42,403 nucleotides of DNA from Sphingomonadales bacterium. GTDB lineage: Bacteria; Pseudomonadota; Alphaproteobacteria; Sphingomonadales; Sphingomonadaceae. Positions 1 through 9,799 of the stretch are shown here, piece by piece; the stretch's first letter is position 1; each line of letters begins with the position of its first letter. The stretch is from assembly GCA_027485485.1 (NCBI GenBank), contig JAIXQY010000234.1:1-42403 (forward strand), given 5' to 3'. The translations under genes and the position numbers were made by a program. The notes beneath the pieces were generated by a model. It was not told the DNA's origin. It searched no databases and was given only the letters and a program-made list of their open reading frames with translations.

Positions 1-818
1 AGCGCTTCCGCCTGCCGGTCGAGCGCGCGCTTCATGTTGTGGGCAAGCACCAATCGCATCGCACCCAGCCGCCCGGCTGCCTCGCCGATCTGGGCCGGCG
101 GCCGGTGCAGGCCGCGTGGTTGGCCAGGGCCTTCGGGAATGGCGTGATGCATGATGAGCAGGCCAGGCCGGCTCCCGGCCAGCACCGCGTCAAACCCAGC
201 GGAAAATTCGCTCTGGTCGCCGGCCAGCACCGCCATCTGGCCGTGGCTGCGCACGACAAAGGCCAGCGCCGGGACCACACCATGATGCACGGCAATGGCG
301 GAAAGGCGATATTCGGGGCGATCGATCAGCAGCATTTCCCGCGGCGTGTCCGTATCGGCGCTCGGCACCTCGGTGACGGCCAGCCGTGGTTGTGGCCCCG
401 CCAGCCAGTCGGCCAGATAGCGAAAGGCCCCGGTCCTTCGATCCAGCAGCGCGCGGACATGCTGGCGCGTGCCGGGGAACAGGCCGCGCCCATCCGGGCC
501 GAACAGCGCCAGACGGGCCGGCGGATCGGCGAAATTGGCTGATTTCAGGATGGCGGGCAGATCGCCGGCGTGATCGACATGCAGGTGCGACACGGCAATG
601 GCGTCGAGCGCCTCCGGCAGGGCGCCGGCTTCGCCCAGCCGCAGCAACGTGCCGGGGCCGGCATCGATCAGCAGATGCGGCCGGCCATCGACATGCACCA
701 GATAAGAAGGCCCGGCTCGGCCCTCGGCAATCGGCCCGCCCGATCCCAACACGGCAACACTGAGCCCGCTGGCGGGGCAGGCCAGTGCGCCGGCCATCAA
801 GATTGCCGCCAGCATCAT
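1..818 (-). CDS. MBL-fold metallo-hydrolase, 3' end truncated by the window edge
   Basis: Manual minus-strand translation from ATG at 816-818: [28 protein letters not shown]... with metallo-beta-lactamase motif [10 protein letters not shown]; frame open to the window start. Not in the supplied ORF list because it lacks a stop. Confidence 0.8.
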   Translation of the reverse strand, partial: MMLAAILMAGALACPASGLSVAVLGSGGPIAEGRAGPSYLVHVDGRPHLLIDAGPGTLLRLGEAGALPEALDAIAVSHLHVDHAGDLPAILKSANFADPPARLALFGPDGRGLFPGTRQHVRALLDRRTGAFRYLADWLAGPQPRLAVTEVPSADTDTPREMLLIDRPEYRLSAIAVHHGVVPALAFVVRSHGQMAVLAGDQSEFSAGFDAVLAGSRPGLLIMHHAIPEGPGQPRGLHRPPAQIGEAAGRLGAMRLVLAHNMKRALDRQAEA

Positions 819-1273
819 GCACTGACCGGCGCAGGCGAACGGGAACGCTCCAGACCAAGCATATGGTCGAGCGACAGGGTGCCGGGGCCGCGAGCGATGA
901 TGGGGAGCAGGATGGCAGCCCAGCTGAGATGGGTGGGCCAGGCATCGGGATAAACGAAGATCTGGATCGTGGCCGTCATGCCCAGCAAGCCCAGCGCCCC
1001 GGCCCGCGTCAACAGGCCCAGCGCCAGCAGGATCGGAAAACCATGTTCGGCATAGGTGGCGGCATGGGCGGCGATGTCGGGCGGGATCAGCGGCAGCGCA
1101 TATTCATATTCGAACAATGTGTAGGTGCTGTCCTTCAGCGTCAGCAGGCCATCCACCTTGGTGCGACCCGACAGGAAGAAGATGGCGCCACTACCGAGCC
1201 GGCAGACCAGCAGCCACAGCGATTCCGGAATCCGGGCGAGCAGGCCAACCACGGCAGCATAAAGTTTCATCAT
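815..1273 (-). CDS. DoxX family membrane protein (bufferin operon bufD-like)
   Basis: [40 protein letters not shown]... DoxX-like, with [22 protein letters not shown]. Its start overlaps the stop of the upstream DUF2063 gene. Confidence 0.82.
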   Translation of the reverse strand: MMKLYAAVVGLLARIPESLWLLVCRLGSGAIFFLSGRTKVDGLLTLKDSTYTLFEYEYALPLIPPDIAAHAATYAEHGFPILLALGLLTRAGALGLLGMTATIQIFVYPDAWPTHLSWAAILLPIIARGPGTLSLDHMLGLERSRSPAPVSA

Positions 1274-1992
1274 CCGTCTCCAATGGCGGGAACAAGGGCG
1301 CCCGCCGCGGCCAGCGCCGGCAGATGGGCAAGGATGGCGGCATCCAGTGCGGCCAGGGCGGTGCGCCAATGCAGCGCATCCAGCAGCGACAGCGCGTCGG
1401 CTGGCAGAGCCGTCACCAGCACCTGACTGTCGCGCCGGCAGATCAGCGCCAATTCGCCGTGACGCGGAAAATCATCGGGCCAGACCGCGCCCGGCTGATG
1501 GGCCTGCCAAAGGCTCACGATCGGCCAATCCGATGGCAGCCAGCCGGTGGCCGGCGCCAATGGCCAGCTGCGACGCGGCGTCAGGCGGCGCGGCCGGTCG
1601 GGCGGATCGGCGGCAAACAGCGCCGTGACAACCCGCCATTCCAGCCGCGCCATGTCGGCAAGCCACGGCCAGGCAGCCAGATCGGCGCAGCCGGCCAGCG
1701 TGATGGCGAAATTTGCGCCATACAGACACAGGCGCGGATCACGCGGCGGGTGGGCCAGCACGTGGCGCCGCGCCAGGGCTGCAAAGGCCGTATCGCCCAG
1801 CATGGCGTGCACCACCGGGAAATTGCCGGCCAACGCCTCGCAGGCAGCGACCATGGCATTGTTGGCGTGCACGGCAACCGCCCGGCGCAGTGGCAGCGCC
1901 GCCGGCACCGCCTCACCCAGCAGCAGGCGAGCATACCAGGCCTCGAACCGCGCCGGTGATTGGGTTGGGCCGGTGCTTGTGTCAGCCGGCAT
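1270..1992 (-). CDS. DUF2063 family putative DNA-binding/RiPP partner protein (BufC-like)
   Basis: [83 protein letters not shown]..., typical DUF2063 pattern; overlaps the DUF692 gene upstream. Confidence 0.82.
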   Translation of the reverse strand: MPADTSTGPTQSPARFEAWYARLLLGEAVPAALPLRRAVAVHANNAMVAACEALAGNFPVVHAMLGDTAFAALARRHVLAHPPRDPRLCLYGANFAITLAGCADLAAWPWLADMARLEWRVVTALFAADPPDRPRRLTPRRSWPLAPATGWLPSDWPIVSLWQAHQPGAVWPDDFPRHGELALICRRDSQVLVTALPADALSLLDALHWRTALAALDAAILAHLPALAAAGALVPAIGDG

Positions 1993-2863
1993 CGGCGGCA
2001 TCCAGCAGGCCTGCGGCAACCCGCGCTTCCAACAACAGATCGGCCAATGGCGGCAAATCGGCATCGCGCTCCAGCAGCACCGGACGCGGGCCGGTGCGGG
2101 CCAGCAGGCGGGCTGCCAGCCCCCACACGTCTGGTGCCACTGGGGCATCATGACTATCGATCAACAGGCCGCTTTCGGCATCCGGACGGTGGCCGGCGAT
2201 GTGGATCTCGCCCACGGCGCAAGCCGGAAGCTGATCGACCAGCCATCCCGCATCAAGGCCGAGATTGTGCGCAGAGACATGGATGTTGTTCACGTCGATC
2301 AGCAAGCCGCAGCCGGTCGCCTGCGCCAGCGCGCCCAGAAACGCATGTTCGGGCATGTCATGATTGCCGATATCGGCATAATGCGATGGGTTTTCGATGA
2401 GCAACCGGCGGCCGAGGGCATCCTGAATGCGCGCGACATTGGCGATGGCCAGTGCCAATGCCGCCTTTGTCCGGGGAAAGGGCAGAAAATCCGGCACATG
2501 CCAGCGGCCATGGGCGTGATCGACCAATTGCCAGGCCAGATGATCCGACACCAGAACCGGCCCGACCCGATCGCACAGCCGGCGCAGTCGCCTGACATGG
2601 GCAGCCGGTGCCATGCGCGTGCCGGCCAGCGCCAGGCCAACGCCGTGCAGGGAGATCGGGTGGCGGCGGGCCACGGCAAGCAAGGCCGCCAGCCGCGGCC
2701 CACCATCCACCATGAAATTTTCGGCATGAACCTCGAACCACAGGCCATCGGGCAGGGCGGCGCTGGCCCCATCATTGGCGGCCAGTTCGGCCAGATGCGG
2801 CAGGCGCAGGCCGATGCCAGCGCCCAGCCGCACCGACGGCCTGTGATCGAGTGTGCCGTGCAT
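1982..2863 (-). CDS. DUF692 family multinuclear iron enzyme (BufB/MbnB-like)
   Basis: RLGAGIGLRLPHLAEL...[15 protein letters not shown]...ISLHGVGLALAG...VSDHLAWQ...LIENPSHYADI...[16 protein letters not shown]...EIHIAGH: hallmark DUF692 motifs. Confidence 0.93.
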   Translation of the reverse strand: MHGTLDHRPSVRLGAGIGLRLPHLAELAANDGASAALPDGLWFEVHAENFMVDGGPRLAALLAVARRHPISLHGVGLALAGTRMAPAAHVRRLRRLCDRVGPVLVSDHLAWQLVDHAHGRWHVPDFLPFPRTKAALALAIANVARIQDALGRRLLIENPSHYADIGNHDMPEHAFLGALAQATGCGLLIDVNNIHVSAHNLGLDAGWLVDQLPACAVGEIHIAGHRPDAESGLLIDSHDAPVAPDVWGLAARLLARTGPRPVLLERDADLPPLADLLLEARVAAGLLDAADAG

Positions 2864-2873
2864 CAGGGCGGGA

Positions 2874-3137
2874 TCAGGCGGCGGTCAACGAACCGGAGCC
2901 CTTGGGCGTCTTGATCTTGGTGCAGGTGCCGGCCGGGACCAGTTTCCAGGCGTTTTTCTGATAATCCACCTTGGACGTGCCGGCGCAGCTGGTGCCGGCG
3001 CCGGCGGCGCAGTCGTTCTGGCCGGCCTTGGCCACACCAAAGCATTTTTCCATCTTGGGCTTGTCAGCCGCAGTTGCAGCGCTTGCCGCCAGAGCCGCCA
3101 GCACCGCAGCCCCCAACATCGTCTTGCTGTTCATCAT
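2874..3137 (-). CDS. DUF2282 family small Cys-containing exported peptide (BufA1-like bufferin precursor)
   Basis: [87 protein letters not shown]: Sec signal plus four Cys in a DUF2282 pattern, immediately upstream of DUF692. Confidence 0.9.
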   Translation of the reverse strand: MMNSKTMLGAAVLAALAASAATAADKPKMEKCFGVAKAGQNDCAAGAGTSCAGTSKVDYQKNAWKLVPAGTCTKIKTPKGSGSLTAA

Positions 3138-3253
3138 TGCCTCCACGCGCCGCCTCCATGCCAATAGGAGCGGCTGCCGCCCGGGGTTGGGTGGTGGCAG
3201 CCGCGCCAGTGCCGGCGGGGAAAGCGGACTGTGGACGCCAGCACTATGGTCTA

Positions 3254-3320
3254 ATTCGCTCCGGCAAGCCAGACGGTTACAGAGCGCCGCCCTGTAACCG
3301 TCTGGCTTGCCGGAGCGAAT
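3254..3320. promoter_or_regulatory. Perfect 29-bp inverted repeat (9-nt loop) holding two divergent GTAACC-N16-CGAA promoter-like motifs
   Basis: Left arm 3254-3282 ATTCGCTCCGGCAAGCCAGACGGTTACAG; loop AGCGCCGCC; right arm 3292-3320 CTGTAACCGTCTGGCTTGCCGGAGCGAAT. Plus motif GTAACC 3294-3299 / CGAA 3316-3319; minus motif GGTTAC 3275-3280 / TTCG 3255-3258. Confidence 0.88.
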
Positions 3321-3390
3321 ATGCACATGTCGCAACCTTGAGGGGCGGCATCCGGCGCGACGGGATTGGCCAGCGCGCTCAGTTATGGAG

Positions 3391-3651
3391 ATGAACATGC
3401 TCGCTACCCGTATCTCGCTCGCCACGGCCGCTGCCGTTGTTGCCGTCACCGGCGCAGCCGTGGCCCATGCGGCCGCCAAGGCCGATGAAAAGGTCGTGCA
3501 CTGCTATGGCATCAACAGCTGCAAGGGCAGTTCCGACTGCGCAACCGCCAGCAGCGCCTGCAAGGGCCAGAACGCCTGCAAGGGCCAGGGCTTCAAGGCG
3601 CTGACCGTAAAGGCCTGCAAGGCTGCCGGTGGCCGGCTCACCGAGAAGTGA
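3391..3651 (+). CDS. Cys-rich exported small peptide (BufA2-like bufferin precursor)
   Basis: [86 protein letters not shown]: signal peptide plus six Cys, followed by DUF692. Start could also be 3385 or 3397. Confidence 0.87.
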   Translation: MNMLATRISLATAAAVVAVTGAAVAHAAAKADEKVVHCYGINSCKGSSDCATASSACKGQNACKGQGFKALTVKACKAAGGRLTEK

Positions 3652-3740
3652 GCCCGGGTCGGGGCCGGACCAGTTTTTGGCCGGCCCCCAACCCACCCGA
3701 TCCCATCTGAACCTGCCCGTCTTGCACCCGAGTTCGGCCC

Positions 3741-4574
3741 ATGATCCCGCCGTTGACCCACAGTCTCTATGGCCTTGGCCTGCGAAGACCGCATCACGAG
3801 GCTTTTCTGACCGGCACCGTGCCGGTGGATTTCGTCGAGGTGATCTCCGAGAATTTCATGGTCGATGGCGGCCGCCCCGCCGTTGTGCTCACCCGCGTGC
3901 GGTGCCATCACGAGGTTGCGCTGCACGGCGTATCGATGAGCCTGGGCACAAGCACCGGGCTTGATCGGGCCTATCTGGCGCGGCTGCGCCAGCTTGCCGA
4001 TGCCATCGATCCACTTTGGGTATCCGATCATCTGGCCTGGACCGGGATCGATGGCGTCAACAGCCATGATCTTCTGCCGTTGCCCTACACCGAAGAAGCG
4101 CTGGCCGTGGTATGCCGCAATGTCGATCAGGCGCAAACAGCGCTTGGTCGGCCGCTGCTGGTGGAAAACCCGTCCACCTATCTGGATTTTCACGCCAGTT
4201 GCATGACCGAGTGGGCGTTTCTGTCGGCCCTGGTCGATCGCACGGGCTGCGCGCTGTTGCTGGATGTCAACAATATCCATGTTTCGGCCCATAATCATGG
4301 CTGCGACCCCCTCGACTGGTTGGACGGGATCCCATGGCATGCCGTGCGCCAGCTGCACCTGGCAGGACCCAGCGAAGGCGATGATGGCCTGTTGATCGAC
4401 ACGCATGACACGCCGGTACCCATATTCGTGTGGGAGCTTTATGCCGAAGTGCGGCGCCGGGCCGGTCCTGTGGCCGTGATGATCGAGCGCGATGACGACA
4501 TCCCGCCCCTGTCCGATTTGCTCGCCGAACTGGACCGCGCGCGTCTGACCAAGGCCCTGAGGACCACGCAATGA
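3741..4574 (+). CDS. DUF692 family multinuclear iron enzyme (BufB-like, second copy)
   Basis: [20 protein letters not shown]...[16 protein letters not shown]...[11 protein letters not shown]...[10 protein letters not shown]...[12 protein letters not shown]...[16 protein letters not shown]...QLHLAG. Confidence 0.93.
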   Translation: MIPPLTHSLYGLGLRRPHHEAFLTGTVPVDFVEVISENFMVDGGRPAVVLTRVRCHHEVALHGVSMSLGTSTGLDRAYLARLRQLADAIDPLWVSDHLAWTGIDGVNSHDLLPLPYTEEALAVVCRNVDQAQTALGRPLLVENPSTYLDFHASCMTEWAFLSALVDRTGCALLLDVNNIHVSAHNHGCDPLDWLDGIPWHAVRQLHLAGPSEGDDGLLIDTHDTPVPIFVWELYAEVRRRAGPVAVMIERDDDIPPLSDLLAELDRARLTKALRTTQ

Positions 4575-5287
4575 CGGGCCTGGCCGAATTTCAGCGCAGG
4601 TTTCAGGCCGGCCTGATTGCCGGGGATCTTGCCGCGCTTGCCGATGGCGTGCGGCGGCCGGCCGGCCTGGCGGTGCACACCCATGCTGCCCGCGCCATGC
4701 TGGTGGAGGGGCTGGCCGACAATTTTGCCAAGACTCTGCAATGGCTGGGCGGCGACAGCTTCACCCAGCTGGCGCTGGACTATGCCGCGATCAGCCCGTC
4801 GCATGGCTGGACACTGGCCGATTACGGCAGCGACTTTCCCGAATATCTGCGTCGGCGCCTGCCTGACGATCCGGAAGTAGCCGAACTGGCGGCACTGGAT
4901 TGGGCCTTGCGCACAGCGTTTGGGGCCGCCAATCCACAGCCGGCCACCTGGGCACAACGGGCCGATCTCGATTGGGACCGCCTGCGCGTGAAGCTGGCAC
5001 CCGGCGCGGCACTGCTGGCCTTTGCCACCAATGCCGATGCCATCTGGGCTGCCATTCCGGCCCGTCCGATCGAACCCCTGGCATCCAGCGGCTGGGTGCT
5101 GGTGTGGCGTGAGCGCCTGGAACCGCGCTTTCGTCGCACCGCCTCGGGCGAAGGCGATCTGCTGGCAGCCCTCGCCGCGGGCCAGCGATTTGGCCGCGCC
5201 TGCGATGATTGTGGTGCCACCAGCCAGGTCATCGGCGGATGGCTGCAGGGCTGGCTCAGTGACGGGCTGGTGGTGCCACGGGACTGA
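4571..5287 (+). CDS. DUF2063 family protein (BufC-like, second copy)
   Basis: [93 protein letters not shown]...; ATGA overlap with the preceding DUF692 gene. Confidence 0.85.
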   Translation: MTGLAEFQRRFQAGLIAGDLAALADGVRRPAGLAVHTHAARAMLVEGLADNFAKTLQWLGGDSFTQLALDYAAISPSHGWTLADYGSDFPEYLRRRLPDDPEVAELAALDWALRTAFGAANPQPATWAQRADLDWDRLRVKLAPGAALLAFATNADAIWAAIPARPIEPLASSGWVLVWRERLEPRFRRTASGEGDLLAALAAGQRFGRACDDCGATSQVIGGWLQGWLSDGLVVPRD

Positions 5288-6200
5288 ATTGCCGGACAGC
5301 CGCCAGTGCTAGGATCGTCAGGTTCATCACCACAAAGGCGACGATGGCGCTGAAGGCACCCGCCGGTGCCGCGCCCAGCAAAAGCGCATCATTGCCGCCG
5401 GGGATCAGGCCAACCCCAAGCATCATCAGCGTGCCACCCACCACGCTGCGGACCACTGCTGGCCAGCCGCGCCATTTGAAGTGGAGCTGCCCGCTCATCC
5501 AACCCGAGGCCAACGCACCGGCCAACGTCGCCAGCATGGTCCGCAGTCCGGCGTTGACGCTCACTGGCTGGCCAGCGGCCAGCGCGTGTGCCTGTTCGTT
5601 CACCACATCGGCCCAGGTCCAACCCGGCAAGGCCACGAACAACAGGCTGCCAGCGGCACCCATCATGGCCATGATGCCCGCCAGCCGCACCCCTTGCGAC
5701 CCGATGCGATGCAGCCTGCGCCAGGCCAGTGCCAGCACCAGAGCGCCGGCCGCCACCACCAGCAGGCCGGCGCCATCTGGATGAGCGAAGCGGCTGGCCG
5801 GCAGCATCACCTGCCAGCCCAACAGACGCCCCAGCATGTCGCCGGCAACAATGCCAAGCGGCAGCCCAAGCAGGTGCGCCTCGCCATTGCCCAGGCGCCA
5901 CAAGGATCCCACGAAACAGGCCCCGTTCACCACCGCGCCCGCGCCCAGCAGCATGGCACCCAGCACCAGCGGCGGGTCCAGCGCTGCGCTGCCCGGCAGG
6001 GTCTCGCCGCGCTCCAGCAGCCAGGCCAGTGGCAGGCACACCAGGGTGGCGGCTCCCGCTGCCACGGCAAAGCCGAACAGCAACTGCACATCACGCTGCT
6101 CCAGCCAGCGCCTTACGGCTACCACGCCACAGGTGCCGCCCTGGTGCGCGGCAAAGCCAACGATCGCCGCCGCCATCACGCAGGCCAGCATCAGCATCAT
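5256..6200 (-). CDS. YeeE/YedE (DUF395)-like multispanning membrane protein
   Basis: Hydrophobic protein with [11 protein letters not shown] and [33 protein letters not shown] motifs reminiscent of YeeE/YedE; overlaps the NDH-2 gene stop. Confidence 0.65.
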   Translation of the reverse strand: MMLMLACVMAAAIVGFAAHQGGTCGVVAVRRWLEQRDVQLLFGFAVAAGAATLVCLPLAWLLERGETLPGSAALDPPLVLGAMLLGAGAVVNGACFVGSLWRLGNGEAHLLGLPLGIVAGDMLGRLLGWQVMLPASRFAHPDGAGLLVVAAGALVLALAWRRLHRIGSQGVRLAGIMAMMGAAGSLLFVALPGWTWADVVNEQAHALAAGQPVSVNAGLRTMLATLAGALASGWMSGQLHFKWRGWPAVVRSVVGGTLMMLGVGLIPGGNDALLLGAAPAGAFSAIVAFVVMNLTILALAAVRQFSPVAPPARH

Positions 6201-7477
6201 GTCATGTCATCCCCATGTTGGGTGATAAGCCGGGCCGATGATTCAAAGGTGAGATAGCGCCACAGCCAGTTGGCCCCCACCACCAGCCTGTTGCGGAAAC
6301 CGGCCAGGAACCACAGATGCACCGTGCACCACAGCAACCAAGCCGGCTGACCCGAAAGCCGCAACCAGCCCAGATCGGCCACAGCCCGTGATCGGCCGAT
6401 CGTGGCCATGCTGCCGCGGCGGCGATACCGGAACGGCGGCGCCGGCCGGCCTTGCTGATGGGCCAGGATGGCAAGGGCCGCATGATGTCCCATCTGCTTG
6501 GCCGCCGTGGCAACGCCCGGAACGGGCGCTCCTTCGCTGTTGGCCGCGGCGGCCGTGTCTCCCACCACGAAAATGGCAGGATCATCCGGCAGGGACAGTG
6601 CTGGGCCCACGATCACCCGGCCGCTGCTGTCGGCCGCGGCACCCAGCCATTGCGCCGCCGGCGAAGCGGCGACACCGGCCGCCCAGATGGTGACGCAGGC
6701 GACAAGACTGTCGTTGCCGATCATGATGCGGCCCGGTTCCAGCGCCGTCACGCGGGCCTGCAACCGCACTTCGACGCCAAGGCTGGCCAGCGCCCTGGCG
6801 GCTGCGGCAGACAACGCCGGCGGCAAGGCCTTCAGCAGCCGGTCACCACTGTCCACAAGCACCACGCGCACACAGTTTCGGGTGATATGGGGAAATTCGC
6901 GTTCGGCCGTGTGGCGGGCCAGTTCCGCGATGGCGCCGGCCAGTTCCACCCCGGTGGGCCCGCCGCCCACCACCACAAAGGTCAGATGCTCGGCGCGGGT
7001 CTCACGTTGTTCGGCCCGCATGGTCTCGGCCTTCTCCAGCGCCAGCAACAGGTCGCGGCGCAATCGGATGGCATCATCGATGGTCTTGATGCCGGGCGCA
7101 TGGGTGGCCCATCCGGGATTGCGGAAATAGCCATGGCGCGCACCGCTGGCCACGATCAGCTGCGAAAAACATTGTGTGCCGCCGCTGGCCAGCTGCACGC
7201 TGCGCGCCGTGCGGTCGATCCCGACCACCTGGTCCATCAGCACGCTCACCGACGGCAGGTCGCGCAAGATGCTGCGGATGGGCGCAGCAATATCGGCCGC
7301 CGACAGCCCGGCTGTGGCCACCTGATACAGAAGCGGCTGAAAAAGATGGTGATTCTGCTTGTCGATCACAACGGTGGCAACGCCAGCGGCCCCCAATGCA
7401 CGCGCCGCCGCCAGCCCGGCAAAGCCGGCACCGATGATCACCACTGGGGCAGTGCCAGACAATCGTGCATGGGCCAT
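6197..7477 (-). CDS. NAD(P)/FAD-dependent oxidoreductase (type II NADH dehydrogenase-like)
   Basis: VVIIGAGFAGLAAARALGAAGVATVVIDKQNHHLFQPLLYQVATAGLS..., VVVGGGPTGVELAGAIAELA, IFVVGDTAA: two Rossmann folds of the NDH-2 type. Start set at MAHARLSG. Confidence 0.87.
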   Translation of the reverse strand: MAHARLSGTAPVVIIGAGFAGLAAARALGAAGVATVVIDKQNHHLFQPLLYQVATAGLSAADIAAPIRSILRDLPSVSVLMDQVVGIDRTARSVQLASGGTQCFSQLIVASGARHGYFRNPGWATHAPGIKTIDDAIRLRRDLLLALEKAETMRAEQRETRAEHLTFVVVGGGPTGVELAGAIAELARHTAEREFPHITRNCVRVVLVDSGDRLLKALPPALSAAAARALASLGVEVRLQARVTALEPGRIMIGNDSLVACVTIWAAGVAASPAAQWLGAAADSSGRVIVGPALSLPDDPAIFVVGDTAAAANSEGAPVPGVATAAKQMGHHAALAILAHQQGRPAPPFRYRRRGSMATIGRSRAVADLGWLRLSGQPAWLLWCTVHLWFLAGFRNRLVVGANWLWRYLTFESSARLITQHGDDMT

Positions 7478-7512
7478 GCCTTGCAGTTCGGCGGGCGGGG
7501 CCGATGCGTTAC

Positions 7513-7546
7513 ACTGGCCACTGGCCACTGGCCACTGGCCACTGGC
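7513..7546. repeat. Short tandem repeat of ACTGGCC (about 4.9 copies)
   Basis: Direct reading: (ACTGGCC)x4 + ACTGGC, between the divergent starts of the NDH-2-like and redoxin genes. Confidence 0.95.
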
Positions 7547-7578
7547 GCGGTGAGCGCCTTGCGGTTTATGGCTGCGCC

Positions 7579-8208
7579 ATGACGCCGATAGCGCCCGCCC
7601 TGCAGGCCGAAACCGACCGGCTGTCCGCCTTTGCGGCCGATTATGATGCGCTGGTGGCGGAATTGCACAAGCGTGGTTCCGGCCGCCGCGCGCCGCGGGT
7701 GGGTCAGCGTTTCCCGGGCTTTGCCCTGCCGGATGCGCTGGGTCGTTTTCACACGCTGGCCGGGTTGCTGGCCGATGGTCAGCCGTTGGTGATCAGTTTC
7801 CACCGCGGCCTGTGGTGCCCCTGGTGCCGGGTGGAAAGCGCCGGTTGGGGCGATGCGGCTGAGGCGCTTGCGACAGCCGGCGCCCGCATGGTCACGATTT
7901 CGGCCGAGGTTGGCGGCAACAGTGCCGCTTTGGCCGATCGCGCCGGTGCACAGGCGCTGGTCGATGTCGATCTTGGCCTGTGTCTGGCGCTCGGTCTGGT
8001 GATCAGCATTCCGGCCAGTCTTGCCGATGCCTATCGGGCGGGTGGCGATGATCTGGCCGCATTGCTGAGCGGCAGCGGCCGGCTGCTGCCGATCCCGGCG
8101 ACCTTCCTGATCGATGCGGACGCTGTGGTGCGCTTTGCCTTTGTTGATCCCGATTTTCGCCGCCGGGCCGAACCGGCAGTCGTTCTGGCCGCGCTCGGGT
8201 CAGGCTGA
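7579..8208 (+). CDS. Peroxiredoxin-like / AhpC-TSA family protein
   Basis: RVGQRFPGFALPDALGRFHTLAGLLADGQPLVISFHRGLWCPWCRVESAGW...: redoxin fold with a CPWC active site. Confidence 0.8.
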   Translation: MTPIAPALQAETDRLSAFAADYDALVAELHKRGSGRRAPRVGQRFPGFALPDALGRFHTLAGLLADGQPLVISFHRGLWCPWCRVESAGWGDAAEALATAGARMVTISAEVGGNSAALADRAGAQALVDVDLGLCLALGLVISIPASLADAYRAGGDDLAALLSGSGRLLPIPATFLIDADAVVRFAFVDPDFRRRAEPAVVLAALGSG

Positions 8209-9078
8209 AGCACTGTCCCAGCGGCGCGCCCGGCTTGCGCGCACAAAACTGTCGGCAGCCAGACTGCGCCGCCGCCCCTGGATGCCGGCCAGCACAACAT
8301 CGGCCCGGATGGCGGCGCCGGCAACCGGAATGGCGCACATGGCCAGGTCGCGCGGATCCGGCATGAAACCCGTGCCAAGCCCGGCCGCGATCAGGCGTTT
8401 CAACTGCCCGACATCACGGGCAGCATGGCGCAGGTTGAGGCTGATGCCCACCACGTCCGCCTGTTCCCGCAAGGCCGCCATGCCTTCGCAATCATGATCG
8501 ATCAGCGGCTCAGCCGCCAGATCGGCCAATGCCACATTCGGCTGGTTGGCGGCGGGATGGTCGCGGCGCACCACCATGCGATAATCATGGGCAAACAGCC
8601 GCCACGCTTCGAACCGTTCGGGCGCCTCGGCCGGCGCCTCGATGATCATCAGATCCAGCTGCCCGGCCAGCGCCTGGGCCAGAAGATCGGCACTGGTGCC
8701 GCCCACCACGTTCAATTGCAGGCCCGGCATCGCTTCACCCAGTTCGGCCAGCACCGCATCGAGCGTCGTCGATTCCACCAGCGAGCACACGCCCAGCACC
8801 AACGGCGCCACCTGCCCCTTGCCAAACCCCTTGGCCAGCGCCTTGGCATCCTGGGCAGCGCGATAGGTGCGTTCAAGATGCGGCAGCATCAGCCTGCCCA
8901 GTTCGGTGAGATGGGTGCGGGCCCGTTCCCGGCGAAACAATGCTCCACCCAGTTCCTCTTCCAGTTTCTGGATGGCGCGGGTGAGCGATGGCTGCGCCAC
9001 ATTGCACTCTTCGGCAGCGCGCGTGAAATTGAGCAGCCGCGCGGACGCGAGGAAATAGCGGATCTGGTGCATTTCCAT
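8200..9078 (-). CDS. LysR family transcriptional regulator
   Basis: MEMHQIRYFLASARLLNFTRAAEECNVAQPSLTRAIQKLEEELGGALFRRERARTHLTELG: canonical LTTR HTH. Confidence 0.93.
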   Translation of the reverse strand: MEMHQIRYFLASARLLNFTRAAEECNVAQPSLTRAIQKLEEELGGALFRRERARTHLTELGRLMLPHLERTYRAAQDAKALAKGFGKGQVAPLVLGVCSLVESTTLDAVLAELGEAMPGLQLNVVGGTSADLLAQALAGQLDLMIIEAPAEAPERFEAWRLFAHDYRMVVRRDHPAANQPNVALADLAAEPLIDHDCEGMAALREQADVVGISLNLRHAARDVGQLKRLIAAGLGTGFMPDPRDLAMCAIPVAGAAIRADVVLAGIQGRRRSLAADSFVRASRARRWDSASA

Positions 9079-9221
9079 GGTGAGGGCCATCCTATCACTG
9101 CCGCAGTGCATCACAAGAGGCCGTTGCCATAGCCTGTCGGCATCAAACCCATGCACCGCTCATGGCTGTGCCAGAGCCCTTCCACCGGCAACATTAGACC
9201 CGGTGATTGGAGGGCAAGTCC

Positions 9222-9782
9222 ATGACCATGAAGGTAAAGACCACCATGGTGCCGGTACAGCCGGCCCGCAGCGACGCAACAATACACTGGTCGGAATTAA
9301 TGGCCGTCGGCCGTGCCGGCGATCGCCGCGCCTATGACCGGCTGCTGGCTGAAACAAGTGGCTGGCTCACCCGCTATTTCAGGCGGCGCCTGCCACCGGC
9401 CCATGTCGAAGATGCCGTGCAGGAAACGCTGATCGCACTGCATCATCGCCGCCATGATTTCGATTGCGAACAGCCACTACGCCCTTGGCTGGCAGCGATT
9501 GCCCGTTTCAAATGGGTTGACCGGCTTCGCCTGATGGAGCGTGAATCGGCTGCACCCGCGGTTGAATCCATTGTGATCAGCCACGAGATCGATGTCGTCT
9601 CCTGCCATGCCGTGCGCGGGCTTCTCAGCCAGCTGCGTCCAGCCCAGGCCGAAGCGATCCGCATGGTCAAGCTGGATGGGCTGTCCATCGTGGAAGCATC
9701 CGAACGCAGCGGCCAATCCCAATCGCTGGTCAAGATCAACATCCACCGCGGGCTCAGGCGCCTGGCTTCCACCTGCGCGTAA
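9222..9782 (+). CDS. ECF sigma factor, SigF-like
   Basis: ELMAVGRAGDRRAYDRLLAETSGWLTRYFRRRLPPAHVEDAVQETLIALHHRRHDFDCEQPLRPWLAAIARFKWVDRLR ... LKPAQ-like sigma-4 region LSIVEASERSGQSQSLVKINIHRGLRRLA. Start is uncertain (ORF track begins at 9207). Confidence 0.85.
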   Translation: MTMKVKTTMVPVQPARSDATIHWSELMAVGRAGDRRAYDRLLAETSGWLTRYFRRRLPPAHVEDAVQETLIALHHRRHDFDCEQPLRPWLAAIARFKWVDRLRLMERESAAPAVESIVISHEIDVVSCHAVRGLLSQLRPAQAEAIRMVKLDGLSIVEASERSGQSQSLVKINIHRGLRRLASTCA

Positions 9783-9799
9783 GCGCTCAAAGCCGGGGA

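Noticed and set aside
1547-2914. 455-aa plus-strand ORF over the left bufferin operon
   Set aside because: Antisense to well-supported DUF692 and DUF2063 genes; composition typical of a shadow frame.
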